The translations under genes and the position numbers were made by a program. A stretch of 60,232 nt of DNA from Parvularculaceae bacterium (GTDB lineage Bacteria > Pseudomonadota > Alphaproteobacteria > Caulobacterales > Parvularculaceae). The notes beneath the pieces were generated by a model. That model worked only from the letters and a program-made list of their open reading frames with translations. It was not told the origin of the DNA and ran no database searches. Position 1 is the stretch's first letter. Every line of letters begins with the position of its first letter. Positions 10,576 to 20,339 of this stretch are shown here, piece by piece. The stretch spans positions 1 to 60,232 of the forward strand of contig JANQMJ010000029.1 in the NCBI GenBank assembly GCA_028280115.1, read 5' to 3'.

Positions 10576-12018
10576 ATGCCAGAACGCCGATTTTTCAGGG
10601 AAGAATGCTATATCGCCGGCGAATGGCTCGGCGGCGGCTCGGTGATCGACGTCAACAACCCCGCAACCGGCGAGAGCATCGGCACGGTCCCGAATTTGGG
10701 CCGCGCGGAAACCCAGCGCGCTATTGACGCGGCCCATGCTGTCTTTCCCGAGTGGCGCGAACGGTCCGCCGACGAGCGCGGCGATCTGTGCCGCAAGATT
10801 TTCGAAGCGCTGATGGACAACCAGGCCGCACTCGGCGAACTGTTGACCGTCGAAATGGGCAAGCCGCTGGCCGAAGCCAAAGGCGAGGTCGCCTACGCCG
10901 CCAGCTTCTTTAAATGGTTCGGCGAGGAAGCGCGCCGGGTTTATGGCGACATCGTGCCGTCGTCCTGGGCCGACAAGCGCATCGTCGTGACCAAGCAGCC
11001 CGTCGGCGTCGTCGGCTCGATCACGCCGTGGAACTTTCCCACCGCCATGATTGCTCGTAAGGCCGCCGCAGCGCTCGCGGCCGGTTGTCCGATCATTTGC
11101 AAACCGGCGTTGCAGACCCCCTACTCGGCCCTTGCCTATGGCGTCATTGCCGATGACATCGGCCTGCCCAAAGGCGTTCTCAGCGTCATCACGGGACCTG
11201 CGCCCGAAATCGCCGATGAGTTTTGCGAAAATCCCAAAGTCCGGAAGATCACCTTCACGGGATCGACGCCGGTCGGCAAGACGTTGTCTTCAAATGCGCT
11301 CAGATATATGAAACGCGTTTCCATGGAGCTTGGCGGCAACGCGCCTTTCATTGTCTTTGACGACGCCGATCTCGATCGCGCGGTGGACGGTGCCGTCGCG
11401 TGCAAATACCGCAACTCCGGCCAGACCTGCGTCAGCGCCAACCGCATCCTGGTGCAAGCGGGCATTTACGACGCATTCGCTGAAAAATTCGCGGCGAAAG
11501 TGAAATCCATGAAGGTCGGCAACGGCCTTGAGGACGGCGTCGAGCAGGGACCGCTGATCGACGAAGCGGCGGTTGCGAAAGTCGAAGCCCATATCACCGA
11601 TGCAACTTCCAAAGGCGCTGAAATTCTTACCGGTGGCAAGCGGCACGAACTCGGCGGCACGTTCTTCGAGCCGACCGTGCTGCGCGACGTCGCCTCGACG
11701 ATGAGAGTTTCTTGCGACGAAACCTTCGGCCCGGTCGCGCCGCTGTTCAAGTTCGAAACCGAGGAAGAAGCGATCCGCATGGCCAACGACACCGAATATG
11801 GCCTGGCGTCGTATTTTTACACCCGCGATCTCGGCCGGGCCTGGCGCGTCATGGAGGCGCTCGAATACGGCATTATCGGCGTCAATGAAGGCATTATCTC
11901 CACGCCGGTGGCGCCGTTCGGCGGGGTCAAGGACTCCGGCCAGGGCCGGGAAGGCTCGAAATACGGCCTCGAAGACTATCTCGACATCAAATACGCGCTG
12001 GTCGGCGGGTTGAGATAG
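10576..12018 (+). CDS. gabD: NAD(P)-dependent succinate-semialdehyde dehydrogenase
   Basis: This 480-aa protein is of the aldehyde dehydrogenase superfamily. The catalytic residues are Glu251 in MELGGNAPF and Cys285 in SGQTCVSANR, and the cofactor-loop TGSTPVGK is present. The SGQTCVSANRI context and the C-terminal GGVKDSGQGREGS are characteristic of GabD rather than other aldehyde dehydrogenases. It oxidises succinate semialdehyde to succinate in the GABA shunt. The ATG at 10576 has GCGGAGGA 5 bp upstream, whereas the longer open frame begins with an Arg-rich segment unlike the family. No GABA transaminase is beside it. It converges on a cyclophilin gene 6 bp away. Confidence 0.9.
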   Translation: MPERRFFREECYIAGEWLGGGSVIDVNNPATGESIGTVPNLGRAETQRAIDAAHAVFPEWRERSADERGDLCRKIFEALMDNQAALGELLTVEMGKPLAEAKGEVAYAASFFKWFGEEARRVYGDIVPSSWADKRIVVTKQPVGVVGSITPWNFPTAMIARKAAAALAAGCPIICKPALQTPYSALAYGVIADDIGLPKGVLSVITGPAPEIADEFCENPKVRKITFTGSTPVGKTLSSNALRYMKRVSMELGGNAPFIVFDDADLDRAVDGAVACKYRNSGQTCVSANRILVQAGIYDAFAEKFAAKVKSMKVGNGLEDGVEQGPLIDEAAVAKVEAHITDATSKGAEILTGGKRHELGGTFFEPTVLRDVASTMRVSCDETFGPVAPLFKFETEEEAIRMANDTEYGLASYFYTRDLGRAWRVMEALEYGIIGVNEGIISTPVAPFGGVKDSGQGREGSKYGLEDYLDIKYALVGGLR

Positions 12019-12024
12019 TCGGTC

Positions 12025-12474
12025 TTAAGCCGAACTGCGGAAGGAAACGATTTTCGTGGGATTGCCCGGCGGCTCGCCGCGCGCGGCGGCATCCACATGC
12101 TCCATGCCCTCGGTGACTTCGCCCCAGGCCGTATACTGACCGTCGAGAAAGGACGCATCGCCGAAACAGATGAAAAACTGACTGTTGGCGCTGTCGGGAT
12201 TTTGCGCCCGCGCCATGGAGCAGACGCCCCGTTGATGGCTGGTGTCGTTGAATTCGGCCTTAAGATTGGGCTTGTCCGATCCGCCCGTGCCGTCCCCGCG
12301 CGGACAGCCGCCCTGCGCCATGAAACCGTCGATGACCCGGTGCAGGGTCAGACCGTCGTAAAATCCGCCGTCGGCGAGTTCCGCGATCCGCGCCACATGG
12401 TTCGGCGCCTTGTCGGCAAACGTCTTGATGACGACATCGCCGGTGTCGAGTTTCAAAATCAGTTTGTCGCTCAT
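12025..12474 (-). CDS. Cytoplasmic cyclophilin-type peptidyl-prolyl isomerase
   Basis: This 149-aa protein is a compact cyclophilin without signal peptide, similar in size to PpiB. The active-site region FHRV of classical cyclophilins appears as LHRVIDGFMAQGG, and SMARAQNPDSANSQFFICF supplies the substrate groove. The ATG at 12474 overlaps the stop of the upstream periplasmic cyclophilin by 4 bp, which fixes the start and implies co-translation. It would help cytoplasmic proteins fold around proline residues. Confidence 0.92.
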   Translation of the reverse strand: MSDKLILKLDTGDVVIKTFADKAPNHVARIAELADGGFYDGLTLHRVIDGFMAQGGCPRGDGTGGSDKPNLKAEFNDTSHQRGVCSMARAQNPDSANSQFFICFGDASFLDGQYTAWGEVTEGMEHVDAAARGEPPGNPTKIVSFRSSA

Positions 12475-13370
12475 CGTTCTATCTTTCCGTTGATGCGCGC
12501 CGGCACTTTGATGTCGCAAATATCCTTCACATAGCCGGTTTCATCGACATCGCGGCGGGCTTTTAGGTAATTCATGAATGTTTCGCTGTCCGTGCGCATG
12601 ACTTGAATGTCGCGGCGTTCGGCTTCCGGCACGTCGGCGGCGACGCGCACGCGCATGATCGGCGTCGGCCGTTCGGGCGGCTCGCCGCGCGAAATGCGCC
12701 GCGTGGCTTCGAACCCGTCGACAATCCAGCCCCAAGCCGTATAGCGCCGGTCGAGGCTGAGCCGGGCATCGCCGATCATTAAAAAGAACTGACTGTTGGC
12801 GCTGTCCGGCTCCGTCGCCCGCGCCATCGACATGACGCCCGGACAATGCAGCGGCCACAGGTCGACGTTGCGGGTGGTTCTGAAAGCGCGCAGGGCCTCG
12901 GGCTCGGCGCCGATGCGCATGCCGTCAACATAGCCGACGCGCGGCGCGGTGCGATCGCGACCGATAATCGTGTATTCGGGAACATTCGCGCTGTCGCGGA
13001 AAAACTCCGCCTGAAGATTGGGTTTGTCCGATCCGCCCGTGCCGTCACCCAGGGGATCGCCGCCCTGAGCCATAAAGCCTTCGATGACGCGGTGAAATTT
13101 GAGCCCGTTATAGAATTGCTCGCGCACAAGCGACTTGATTCGCTCGGCATGGCCGGGGGCGAAATCCGGGCGCAGCTCGATCACCACCATGCCCGCCGGC
13201 AGATCCATGTAAACCGTGTTCTCCGGATCGAGCGGGCGCCAGACGTCTTCCGGCGCGTTATCGACGATCTCTTGCGGCGTCGGCGGATCGGCGGGCGTGT
13301 CCTGCGCCTGAACGCTCCCTACCGCCGCTGCAGCGACGGCGCATAACGACAACATGCGCAGAAAACTCAT
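12471..13370 (-). CDS. Periplasmic cyclophilin-type peptidyl-prolyl isomerase with C-terminal extension
   Basis: A 299-aa protein with a cleavable signal peptide (hydrophobic residues about 5-20, then VQAQ). The cyclophilin domain spans roughly residues 50-230 (FHRVIEGFMAQGG, then SMARATEPDSANSQFFLM) but carries an insertion of about 50 residues between these motifs. A C-terminal tail of about 60 residues ends near VKDICDIKVPAR. The same architecture and ending recur in the protein at 58595-59485. AAGGAG precedes the ATG at 13370. It is the third gene in a gyrA-coaD-cyclophilin-cyclophilin run and probably folds exported proteins. Confidence 0.88.
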   Translation of the reverse strand: MSFLRMLSLCAVAAAAVGSVQAQDTPADPPTPQEIVDNAPEDVWRPLDPENTVYMDLPAGMVVIELRPDFAPGHAERIKSLVREQFYNGLKFHRVIEGFMAQGGDPLGDGTGGSDKPNLQAEFFRDSANVPEYTIIGRDRTAPRVGYVDGMRIGAEPEALRAFRTTRNVDLWPLHCPGVMSMARATEPDSANSQFFLMIGDARLSLDRRYTAWGWIVDGFEATRRISRGEPPERPTPIMRVRVAADVPEAERRDIQVMRTDSETFMNYLKARRDVDETGYVKDICDIKVPARINGKIER

Positions 13371-13433
13371 GACAACTCCTTGCGACCGCATCTGGCGTAG
13401 GTCCTATATAGAACTATCGGGAAATTTGCGACC

Positions 13434-13937
13434 TTACGATGCGCCAAATTTGGCGCGCAGTTTGTCGGCGACATGGGCCGGCACGAAAGAGGAAATGTCC
13501 CCGCCCAGCCGGGCGATCTCCTTGACCAGCCGCGAGGAGATCGCTTGATAGCGCGCGTCGGCCATCAGGAACACCGTTTCGATCTCGTCGTTGAGCGCCT
13601 GGTTCATACCGACCATCTGAAATTCATATTCAAAGTCAGAGACCGCGCGCAATCCGCGAACGATGATGTTCGCACCGACCTCTTCGGCAAAACTCATTAA
13701 CAAGGTCTCGAACGGCCGGACCTTGATCGGCGCGCCGTTTGCCTTGGAAATCGGCGCCATTTGCTGTTCGACCATGGCGACGCGCTCTTCAAGAGAAAAA
13801 AGCGGGCCCTTGTCGCGATTAATGGCAACGCCGACGACAAGCTCCTGAACGAGCTTCGCGGCGCGTTCGATGATATCCACATGGCCGTGCGTTAAGGGAT
13901 CGAACGTTCCCGCATAAAGACCGATCAATTTGCTCAT
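13434..13937 (-). CDS. coaD: Pantetheine-phosphate adenylyltransferase
   Basis: This 167-aa enzyme makes dephospho-CoA from 4'-phosphopantetheine and ATP, the fourth step of CoA synthesis. The nucleotidyltransferase motif [14 protein letters not shown] lies near residues 10-23, and the second motif [15 protein letters not shown] lies near residues 129-143. Its length is normal for the family. The ATG at 13937 overlaps the gyrA stop (ATGA). The gene is therefore probably transcribed with gyrA, an arrangement seen in many alphaproteobacteria. Confidence 0.97.
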   Translation of the reverse strand: MSKLIGLYAGTFDPLTHGHVDIIERAAKLVQELVVGVAINRDKGPLFSLEERVAMVEQQMAPISKANGAPIKVRPFETLLMSFAEEVGANIIVRGLRAVSDFEYEFQMVGMNQALNDEIETVFLMADARYQAISSRLVKEIARLGGDISSFVPAHVADKLRAKFGAS

Positions 13938-16681
13938 TCGGCGACCTCGTCGTGTTCGGCTTCGTCGTCCTCTATGCGGCCGACCGAAACGACGGTCTCG
14001 CCTTCTCGGGTTTTAAATATCGTCACCCCTTGGGTATTGCGCCCGGCGATCCGGATGTCGTTGACCGGCGTGCGGATGAGCTGTCCGCCGTCGGTGACGA
14101 GCATGATTTGATCGGATTCATCGATCGGGAAGGAGGCGACCACGCGGCCGTTTCGATCGGTGGTCTGGATCGCGATGATGCCTTTGCCGCCGCGGCCGGA
14201 GGTTCTGTATTCGTATGACGACGTGCGCTTGCCATAGCCGTTCTCGGTGACCGTCAAGACGAACTGCTCCGCCGCGCCCAGGGCCGCCAGACGCTCCGGA
14301 CTGATGGCGACGTCTGTTTCTTCAGCGTCATCGGGCTCTTCCACATCGGTCTCGCCCGCCGCGCGGCGCATGGCGGCGGCGTGTTTGAGATAAGCGCGCG
14401 CTTCGTCCGTGGTGGTCTCTACATGGCGCAAAATCGCCATGGAAATGACGCGATTTTCAGAATCGAGCTTGATGCCGCGCACGCCCGTCGATGTTCGGCC
14501 GGCGAAAACGCGCACCACATCGACCGGAAAACGGATGCACATGCCGGCCGCCGTGGTCAGCAACACGTCTTCGTCCTCGCGGCAAATCTGCACGCCGACG
14601 ATGCTGTCGTCGTCGTCAAGCTTCATGGCGATCTTGCCGTTGCGGTTGACGCGCTGGAAGTCGGAAAGCTTGTTGCGCCGAACGCTGCCGGACGCAGTCG
14701 CGAACATGACGTGCAGTTGCTCCCAGGCGTCTTCGTCCTCGGGCAGCGGCAGGATGTTGGTGACGCGTTCGTTCTGCGCCAGCGGCAACAGATTGACGAA
14801 CGCCTTGCCGCGAGAGGTCGGTTGTCCTTCGGGCAGACGCCAAAGCTTGAGCTTGTAGGCCATGCCGGTCGAGGTGAAGAACAACAGCGGCGTGTGCGTA
14901 TTGCCGACGAAAAGCTGGGCGACGAAATCCTCGTCCTTGAATTTCATGCCGGCGCGTCCCTTGCCGCCGCGACGCTGCGCGCGATAGGTCGACAGCGCCG
15001 TGCGCTTGACATAGCCCGCGTGAGTCACCGTGACGACCATGTCCTCCTGGACGATCAAGTCTTCGTCTTCGACCTCGCCTTCGGCTTCGACGATTTCCGT
15101 CCGGCGCGGCGTGGCGAATTCATCCCTCACCGCGGCGAGTTCGTCCTTAATGATGGACATGACGCGATCGCGGCGGCGCAGGATGTCAAGATAGTCAGCG
15201 ATCCTGTCGGCGAGCCCTTTCAGTTCGTCGCCGATTTCGTCGCGGCCGAGCGCCGTCAGCCGCTGCAGGCGCAAATCAAGAATTGCCTTGGCCTGTCCTT
15301 CGGAAAGACGCAGCACGCCGTCTTCCGTCATCATGTGGCGCGGATCGGCGACCAGGGCGACCAGCGGCGCGAGATCCTTCGCCGGCCAGTCGCGCGCCAT
15401 CAATTGTTCCTTCGCCGTCGCCGGATCCGGCGCCTTGCGGATCAGCGCCACGACATCGTCGATATTGGCGACCGCGATGGCGAGACCCACCAGCACATGG
15501 GCGCGGTCGCGCGCCTTGGTAAGATCGAACTTGGTGCGCTTGGTGACGACGTCTTCGCGGAAGTCGATGAAGGACGCGAGCACGTCGCGCAACGTCATCT
15601 GCTGGGGCCGGCCGCCATTGAGCGCCAGCATGTTGGCGCCGAAACTCGTCTGCAATTGCGAATGACGGTAAAGCTGGTTGAGCACGATGTCCGCAGCCGC
15701 ATCGCGGCGCAGTTCGATTACCACGCGAATGCCTTGACGGTTTGACTCGTCGCGTATGTCCGCGATGCCCTCGATCTTTTTCTCTCTGACAAGCGCGGCG
15801 ATGCGCTCGATCATATGCGCTTTGTTGACCTGATAGGGGACCTCGGTGACGATGATCCCGTAGCGGTCCTTGCGCACTTCCTCGATGACCGCCCGCCCGC
15901 GCATGACGACCGAGCCGCGGCCCAGCAGCAGCGCGGCTTTCGAGCCGGCGCGACCGAGGATGAGCCCGCCGGTGGGAAAATCCGGACCGGGCACGATGTC
16001 GATCAACTCGTCGTCGGTGATTTCCGGATTGTCGATCATAGCGATGGTCGCATCGACGATCTCGCCGAGATTGTGCGGCGGAATGTTGGTCGCCATGCCG
16101 ACGGCGATGCCGCCCGCGCCGTTAACGAGCAGATTGGGAAAGCGCGCCGGCAGGACGGTCGGTTCGTGTTCGGATCCGTCGTAGTTCGCCTGAAACGGAA
16201 CCGTTTCCTTCTCTATGTCTTCGAGCAGCGCATGCGCCGGCTTGCCCATACGCACTTCGGTGTATCGCATCGCCGCCGGCGGATCGCCGTCGATGGAGCC
16301 GAAATTGCCCTGCCCGTCGAGCAGCGGCAGACGCATGGAAAAATCCTGGGCCATGCGCACCAGCGCGTCGTAAACCGCCTGATCGCCATGGGGATGGTAC
16401 TTACCGATGACGTCGCCGACGACGCGCGCCGATTTCCGATACGGACGATCCCAGAAATACTTGTTTTCGTGCATCGACCAGAGAATGCGCCGGTGCACCG
16501 GTTTGAGGCCGTCGCGCGCGTCCGGAATCGCGCGGCTGACGATGACGCTCATCGCATAGTCGAGATAGGACCGGCGCATCTCCTCTTCGATGGAAATCGA
16601 AGACACGCCTTGCGCGCTTGTCGGGCCGCCATCGTCCGGCCCGGTCTGGTCCGAATCTTCGCCGTTTTTATGGTCCGCCAT
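13934..16681 (-). CDS. gyrA: DNA gyrase subunit A
   Basis: This 915-aa protein is the DNA-cleaving subunit of gyrase. The catalytic Tyr140 is in [11 protein letters not shown]. The DNA-gate helix reads [18 protein letters not shown], with Gln101 at the position of E. coli Ser83 and Asp105 at that of Asp87. The C-terminal beta-pinwheel begins with the GyrA box [10 protein letters not shown]. An acidic insertion ([18 protein letters not shown]) interrupts the pinwheel near residue 775. The gene is of full length for an alphaproteobacterium. It heads a minus-strand run with coaD. Confidence 0.98.
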   Translation of the reverse strand: MADHKNGEDSDQTGPDDGGPTSAQGVSSISIEEEMRRSYLDYAMSVIVSRAIPDARDGLKPVHRRILWSMHENKYFWDRPYRKSARVVGDVIGKYHPHGDQAVYDALVRMAQDFSMRLPLLDGQGNFGSIDGDPPAAMRYTEVRMGKPAHALLEDIEKETVPFQANYDGSEHEPTVLPARFPNLLVNGAGGIAVGMATNIPPHNLGEIVDATIAMIDNPEITDDELIDIVPGPDFPTGGLILGRAGSKAALLLGRGSVVMRGRAVIEEVRKDRYGIIVTEVPYQVNKAHMIERIAALVREKKIEGIADIRDESNRQGIRVVIELRRDAAADIVLNQLYRHSQLQTSFGANMLALNGGRPQQMTLRDVLASFIDFREDVVTKRTKFDLTKARDRAHVLVGLAIAVANIDDVVALIRKAPDPATAKEQLMARDWPAKDLAPLVALVADPRHMMTEDGVLRLSEGQAKAILDLRLQRLTALGRDEIGDELKGLADRIADYLDILRRRDRVMSIIKDELAAVRDEFATPRRTEIVEAEGEVEDEDLIVQEDMVVTVTHAGYVKRTALSTYRAQRRGGKGRAGMKFKDEDFVAQLFVGNTHTPLLFFTSTGMAYKLKLWRLPEGQPTSRGKAFVNLLPLAQNERVTNILPLPEDEDAWEQLHVMFATASGSVRRNKLSDFQRVNRNGKIAMKLDDDDSIVGVQICREDEDVLLTTAAGMCIRFPVDVVRVFAGRTSTGVRGIKLDSENRVISMAILRHVETTTDEARAYLKHAAAMRRAAGETDVEEPDDAEETDVAISPERLAALGAAEQFVLTVTENGYGKRTSSYEYRTSGRGGKGIIAIQTTDRNGRVVASFPIDESDQIMLVTDGGQLIRTPVNDIRIAGRNTQGVTIFKTREGETVVSVGRIEDDEAEHDEVAE

Positions 16682-16934
16682 TTATGGAAGAAACCTTTGG
16701 AATCGGTTGGAAAATCAGCACTTGGCTTAGCATTGCGCGCGCCGGCGCAGCAAGAGCCGTATCAATTGCTTATCAACAGGCCGGTGAAGCGCCTTTACTT
16801 TCCGGCTTACAACCTATAGTTGTATTTTTCAGGCTCGGTTGCATACAAGCGCCTGAGTTCAAGAACGCAAACCAAACAGCAGCTTAGCTGCACAACGCTC
16901 TTTTTGCCGAAAGGCAAAAGGAAAGGGGAGACTT

Positions 16935-17993
16935 TTGAGCAAATTACACATCTACCAGAAGGGGCCGAAAGGCCTCTGGAACACCCATGCGGCTGACGGA
17001 ACCGGCGACCTTTCAAGCAAGGACGCCTTTACCGTCACCATGACGTCTGTCGACATCAGGGTGCGAAGCGGATCGGTCTACCAAATCCGCAAGGGCTCCG
17101 CAGCGACAGGCGATCTTTACGCCTGCGAAGCGGGGGCGTCAGCGAAAGGCGACGTCGCCCGGTTCAGGAAAATCAACCAAACCTACGCAGCCACTATCAA
17201 GGGGAAAACCATGCCCGCAGACAAGCCTTTTGCGTTGCCTGAAAAAGCCATGACCAAACTGTCCCTGGCGGCCAGCGACGGCGCCTTTCAGATCGGCCAG
17301 CTTGGCGCATCCGGGATGAGCCTAGTGCCCACTAGCGCTTCCTTAACGATGGACCAGGCCAACGCCGCCTATTTCATGCAGCTTTACGGTCAGGGTACGG
17401 CGCTTGGCGAACTGCAAGAGGAAGGATACGATATCACCGACCCGAGCATATTCCAGTCATACGCCTATTATTCGAAATATATCGATAATCTGAGCGAGCT
17501 GGGGCTGGCCGTTAAAAGCGCCTCTGAAGAAAAGGTCGTTCAGAAATCCTATTCCGGCTCCATCAAGGTCGGCGACATTCTTCTCGACATTTTGTCCGCC
17601 TATATTCCGGCGGCCGAACTCGCCGACATGACGAAGCTGTTCGACCTTCTCGCCAAGACAAGCGACACGAAAATCACGGACTTTCTCAATTTCTTCTGGG
17701 ATAACGCGTCTTACTCGTCGCACCAGAGTTCGCTCGCCTTCGGCCCCTTAACAATGGGCAGCGAAATGATGCCGGAATTCACCGTGGTCTATTACAATAT
17801 CGACTACAGCATGGACCACTGGCGCTCTTTGTTTATCGAAATCGAGCATTCAAAGCTCGAAGTCTACAGTTCCGCGGTCAAGCTTTCCTACAATATGGAA
17901 TTGTACAACGACACAGTGCAGGGCGCGATCATGCCCATCATCAAGGACTCGATTAAGACGCATGTGAGAACGATGCCATTCGCGCTGAAATAA
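16935..17993 (+). CDS. Unrecognised 352-aa protein
   Basis: I do not recognise this protein with confidence. The start is TTG at 16935, preceded by AAAGGGGAG with good spacing; the next in-frame Met is far inside. There is no signal peptide and no clear membrane helix. The N-terminal 130 residues look beta-rich with alternating hydrophobic residues. A middle section (residues about 145-245) looks helical and contains YGQGTALGELQEEGYD. The C-terminal part is rich in Tyr and aromatic residues. A faint resemblance to Evf-like virulence-factor proteins crossed my mind but I cannot support it. The gene stands alone: gyrA diverges upstream and a 13-bp hairpin follows 11 bp after the stop. Confidence 0.75.
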   Translation: MSKLHIYQKGPKGLWNTHAADGTGDLSSKDAFTVTMTSVDIRVRSGSVYQIRKGSAATGDLYACEAGASAKGDVARFRKINQTYAATIKGKTMPADKPFALPEKAMTKLSLAASDGAFQIGQLGASGMSLVPTSASLTMDQANAAYFMQLYGQGTALGELQEEGYDITDPSIFQSYAYYSKYIDNLSELGLAVKSASEEKVVQKSYSGSIKVGDILLDILSAYIPAAELADMTKLFDLLAKTSDTKITDFLNFFWDNASYSSHQSSLAFGPLTMGSEMMPEFTVVYYNIDYSMDHWRSLFIEIEHSKLEVYSSAVKLSYNMELYNDTVQGAIMPIIKDSIKTHVRTMPFALK

Positions 17994-18004
17994 GCACTTG
18001 CGCC

Positions 18005-18037
18005 TCGCCCATCCGGCGACGACCGCCGGATGGGCGA
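18005..18037 (+). terminator. Strong hairpin after the 352-aa gene
   Basis: A perfect 13-bp inverted repeat, TCGCCCATCCGGC with GCCGGATGGGCGA, encloses a 7-nt loop, starting 11 bp after the stop at 17993. There is no U-tract, so intrinsic termination is uncertain; it may protect the 3' end or attenuate read-through into sodC. It lies inside the longest open frame of sodC, which supports the later sodC start. Confidence 0.5.
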
Positions 18038-18149
18038 TCGCGTCAACGGCAAAGCGCCTGCGCGACTTTATCCGAGCCCCCGACACGACGCTGGTTTATT
18101 CGCCGGCCCTTATCGGCTAGGATTGCGCCGTACTCGCTTCGGGGCTGCC

Positions 18150-18737
18150 GTGAAAAACGCCATTTTTTCAATAAGTTCGCTGTTGATCCTAGCCGGCTGC
18201 GGAAACAACGTCGCAACCAGCGATAAAGACCATGGCGGCGGGACGCTGCTGCAACCGCTGGCGCCGGAAGGCTGGGCGGATGCAGAGAGCGGCTTCATCA
18301 ACACGTCGGCCGAACCGACCGGCTTTGTGGCGATCGCCGAATCGCCCGCCGGCGGCATACTCATGCGCGTCGATCTCATGGGCCTCAGCAAAGGCTGGCA
18401 CGGCATTCACCTACATCAGACCGGCGACTGCAGCGATCACGCCGATGGCTTCAAAGCGTCCGGCGGTCATTTCAATCCGGATAATCGCGAACACGGCTTG
18501 TTAAATCCGAACGGTCCGGAAGCGGCGGATCTGCCCAACATTTATGCGGGCGCGGACGGACGCGCCACGGCGGAGATGTATAACGCCATGGCCTCGCTTA
18601 CGGCGGGTCCGACGCCGCTGATGGACGAGGACGGTTTCGCCATTGTCGTGCACGCCAATGCGGACGATCATGAAACGCAGCCCATCGGCGGGGCCGGCCC
18701 GCGGGTCGCCTGCGCGGCGTTGACAGGCGGTCCGTGA
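18150..18737 (+). CDS. sodC: Cu/Zn superoxide dismutase, lipoprotein form
   Basis: This 195-aa protein converts superoxide to hydrogen peroxide outside the cytoplasm. Metal ligands are seen in HGIHLHQTGDC and in SGGHFNPDN with the following histidine of REHG. The C-terminal GAGPRVACAAL corresponds to the family's GxRxACG ending. The N-terminus is a lipoprotein signal with lipobox LAGC (Cys17 when counting from GTG at 18150). I chose this GTG because it begins exactly at the signal peptide; the longer frame runs through a hairpin. Its ribosome-binding site is weak. The kelch gene follows 42 bp downstream. Confidence 0.88.
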   Translation: MKNAIFSISSLLILAGCGNNVATSDKDHGGGTLLQPLAPEGWADAESGFINTSAEPTGFVAIAESPAGGILMRVDLMGLSKGWHGIHLHQTGDCSDHADGFKASGGHFNPDNREHGLLNPNGPEAADLPNIYAGADGRATAEMYNAMASLTAGPTPLMDEDGFAIVVHANADDHETQPIGGAGPRVACAALTGGP

Positions 18738-18779
18738 TGGCGCGAGGGTGACAGTTGTGTCGGGGAGCGGGGTGAATTC

Positions 18780-19853
18780 ATGACGACGATCAATCGACGA
18801 TCGATGCTAGCAGCCAGCGGCGCGGCGATCCTTGCGGGTTCGACTGGCGCGCTGCGGCCGGCCCGCGCGCATGAAATCTCCGAGCCGACCGGCGCCTGGA
18901 CGCCGCTTGCGGACATGCCGTTCCCGGTTCAGGAAATTTATCCGGCGCCGTTCTGGAAAGCGACGGACGACGCGTCGAGCCTCAAACCCAAGCCGTTCAA
19001 CATTCTGGTCAACGCCGGCGGGCTGACTCCTGACGCCGATTTCAACGTCACCGACGCCGTAACGTTTTACGATCCGGTTTATAATCGATGGGGCTTTGGC
19101 GCGCCCCTGCCCGCGCCGCGCCATCATATCGCCCTGGTCAACAATAACGGCTATCTTTACGGTGTCGGCGGTTTTGCGCGCGACGGCGCCGGCGGCTGGC
19201 AGATGCGGGGGAACTGCTGGCGCATGGTCGGGGTCGAAGGGCCGTGGCAGGAAATGGCGTCCTTGCCCCATCCCCAGGCGGAAACGGTCTGCGTCTCCCT
19301 TGGCGGCTTCATCCATGTCGTGGGCGGGCGCGCGCCCAGCGGCAGCCGCAACCGGCAATGGTCCGATCATATCGATACCGCCGAACACTGGCTTTACGAT
19401 CCCGCGGCGGACCGCTGGTCTGCGCAGGCGCCGCTGCCCACCGCGCGCAACTCCGCCGCCGGCGCCATCGTCAATGGCGTAATCTACGTCATCGGCGGGC
19501 GCACGGTCCGGGACGGCAACACCGGAGCGGTCGAGGTCTATGATCCCCTGGCCGACCGGTGGGAAAAGGCCCGGCCCATGCCCAAGGCCCAGGCGGGCCT
19601 GGCCGCGGCGGTGCTTGGCCGCAAGATCTATGTCTTCGGGGGCGAATATTTTTCGTCCGACGGCGGCGGCGTGTTCGCAGAAGCATGGGAATACGATCCC
19701 CATACAGATCAATGGCGCGCCGTCGCGGCGATGCCCCGCCCCCGCCACGGGCTTGGCGCCGTTGCGCTCGATAACGCGATCTATGTCCTCGGCGGCGCGC
19801 TTGAAGCCGGCGGCGTCGGCACGTCGGCGGCGCTCGACAAGTTCGAGATTTAA
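18780..19853 (+). CDS. Tat-exported kelch-repeat protein
   Basis: This 357-aa protein has a twin-arginine signal NRRSMLAAS at residues 5-13, ending near ARAHE. About five kelch blades follow, each with a GYLYGVGG, FIHVVGG, VIYVIGG, KIYVFGG or AIYVLGG strand and a downstream Trp. These should form a beta-propeller in the periplasm. Tat export implies folding, perhaps with a cofactor, before transport. Kelch propellers bind proteins or sugars, so no substrate can be named. It may share a transcript with sodC. Confidence 0.85.
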   Translation: MTTINRRSMLAASGAAILAGSTGALRPARAHEISEPTGAWTPLADMPFPVQEIYPAPFWKATDDASSLKPKPFNILVNAGGLTPDADFNVTDAVTFYDPVYNRWGFGAPLPAPRHHIALVNNNGYLYGVGGFARDGAGGWQMRGNCWRMVGVEGPWQEMASLPHPQAETVCVSLGGFIHVVGGRAPSGSRNRQWSDHIDTAEHWLYDPAADRWSAQAPLPTARNSAAGAIVNGVIYVIGGRTVRDGNTGAVEVYDPLADRWEKARPMPKAQAGLAAAVLGRKIYVFGGEYFSSDGGGVFAEAWEYDPHTDQWRAVAAMPRPRHGLGAVALDNAIYVLGGALEAGGVGTSAALDKFEI

Positions 19854-19914
19854 GCTGTAGCGACGATCTTAGCGCTTTGGGCTTTTATTCTGAATCACCG
19901 CCCTTCCCTGCTGG

Positions 19915-19944
19915 TCATTCCCCCGAACCGATTGGGGGGAATGA
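19915..19944. terminator. Hairpin after the kelch gene
   Basis: TCATTCCCCC (19915-19924) pairs with GGGGGAATGA (19935-19944) across a 10-nt loop, about 60 bp after the kelch stop. No T-run follows on the plus strand. It is a plausible 3' structure or terminator for the sodC-kelch unit. Confidence 0.4.
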
Positions 19945-20339
19945 GCGGGGCTTTGAGCTTCGAGCTAATCCCGATCCATCGCCCTGCGCCTGCGCATTCA
20001 AGAAGTAGAATACAAGTGTAGTGCAAGTAATTTTTCGCCCATAGCGCGAGAATTCTAACGATCAGCTTGCTGTCTTTTTTGTGCGTAAGCGAAATGTTTT
20101 CGTTTTGCTGTGGCGAGCAACGACCCCTCAGGCGTTGAGTAAGATGTTATAACACCCCTATTACGCCCTATTGCCTTTAAAACTGGGGGCTGCCGCGTTT
20201 TCGCGGTGCAATATAAAATTATCCCCAAATCGTCGCGCAAATAAAACGCTTGCGGCAAAGATTATTCCGCAGCCTGCCTTCTTCAATCGCGATTGTTGTC
20301 GTGATAGTGTTCTTGCGGGAATTAAATTGGGTGGCAATT
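19945..20339. other. Non-coding stretch before the autotransporter gene
   Basis: No gene can be supported here. The stretch is visibly more A+T-rich than its surroundings from about 20010 on, as expected for a promoter region of the autotransporter gene, but I see no convincing -35/-10 pair. The longest open frames lack ribosome-binding sites and resemble nothing. Confidence 0.5.

Noticed and set aside
14381..15745. 454-codon open frame antisense to gyrA
   Set aside because: It lies wholly opposite gyrA, has no family motif, and reflects the lack of stops in the complementary frame of G+C-rich coding DNA.
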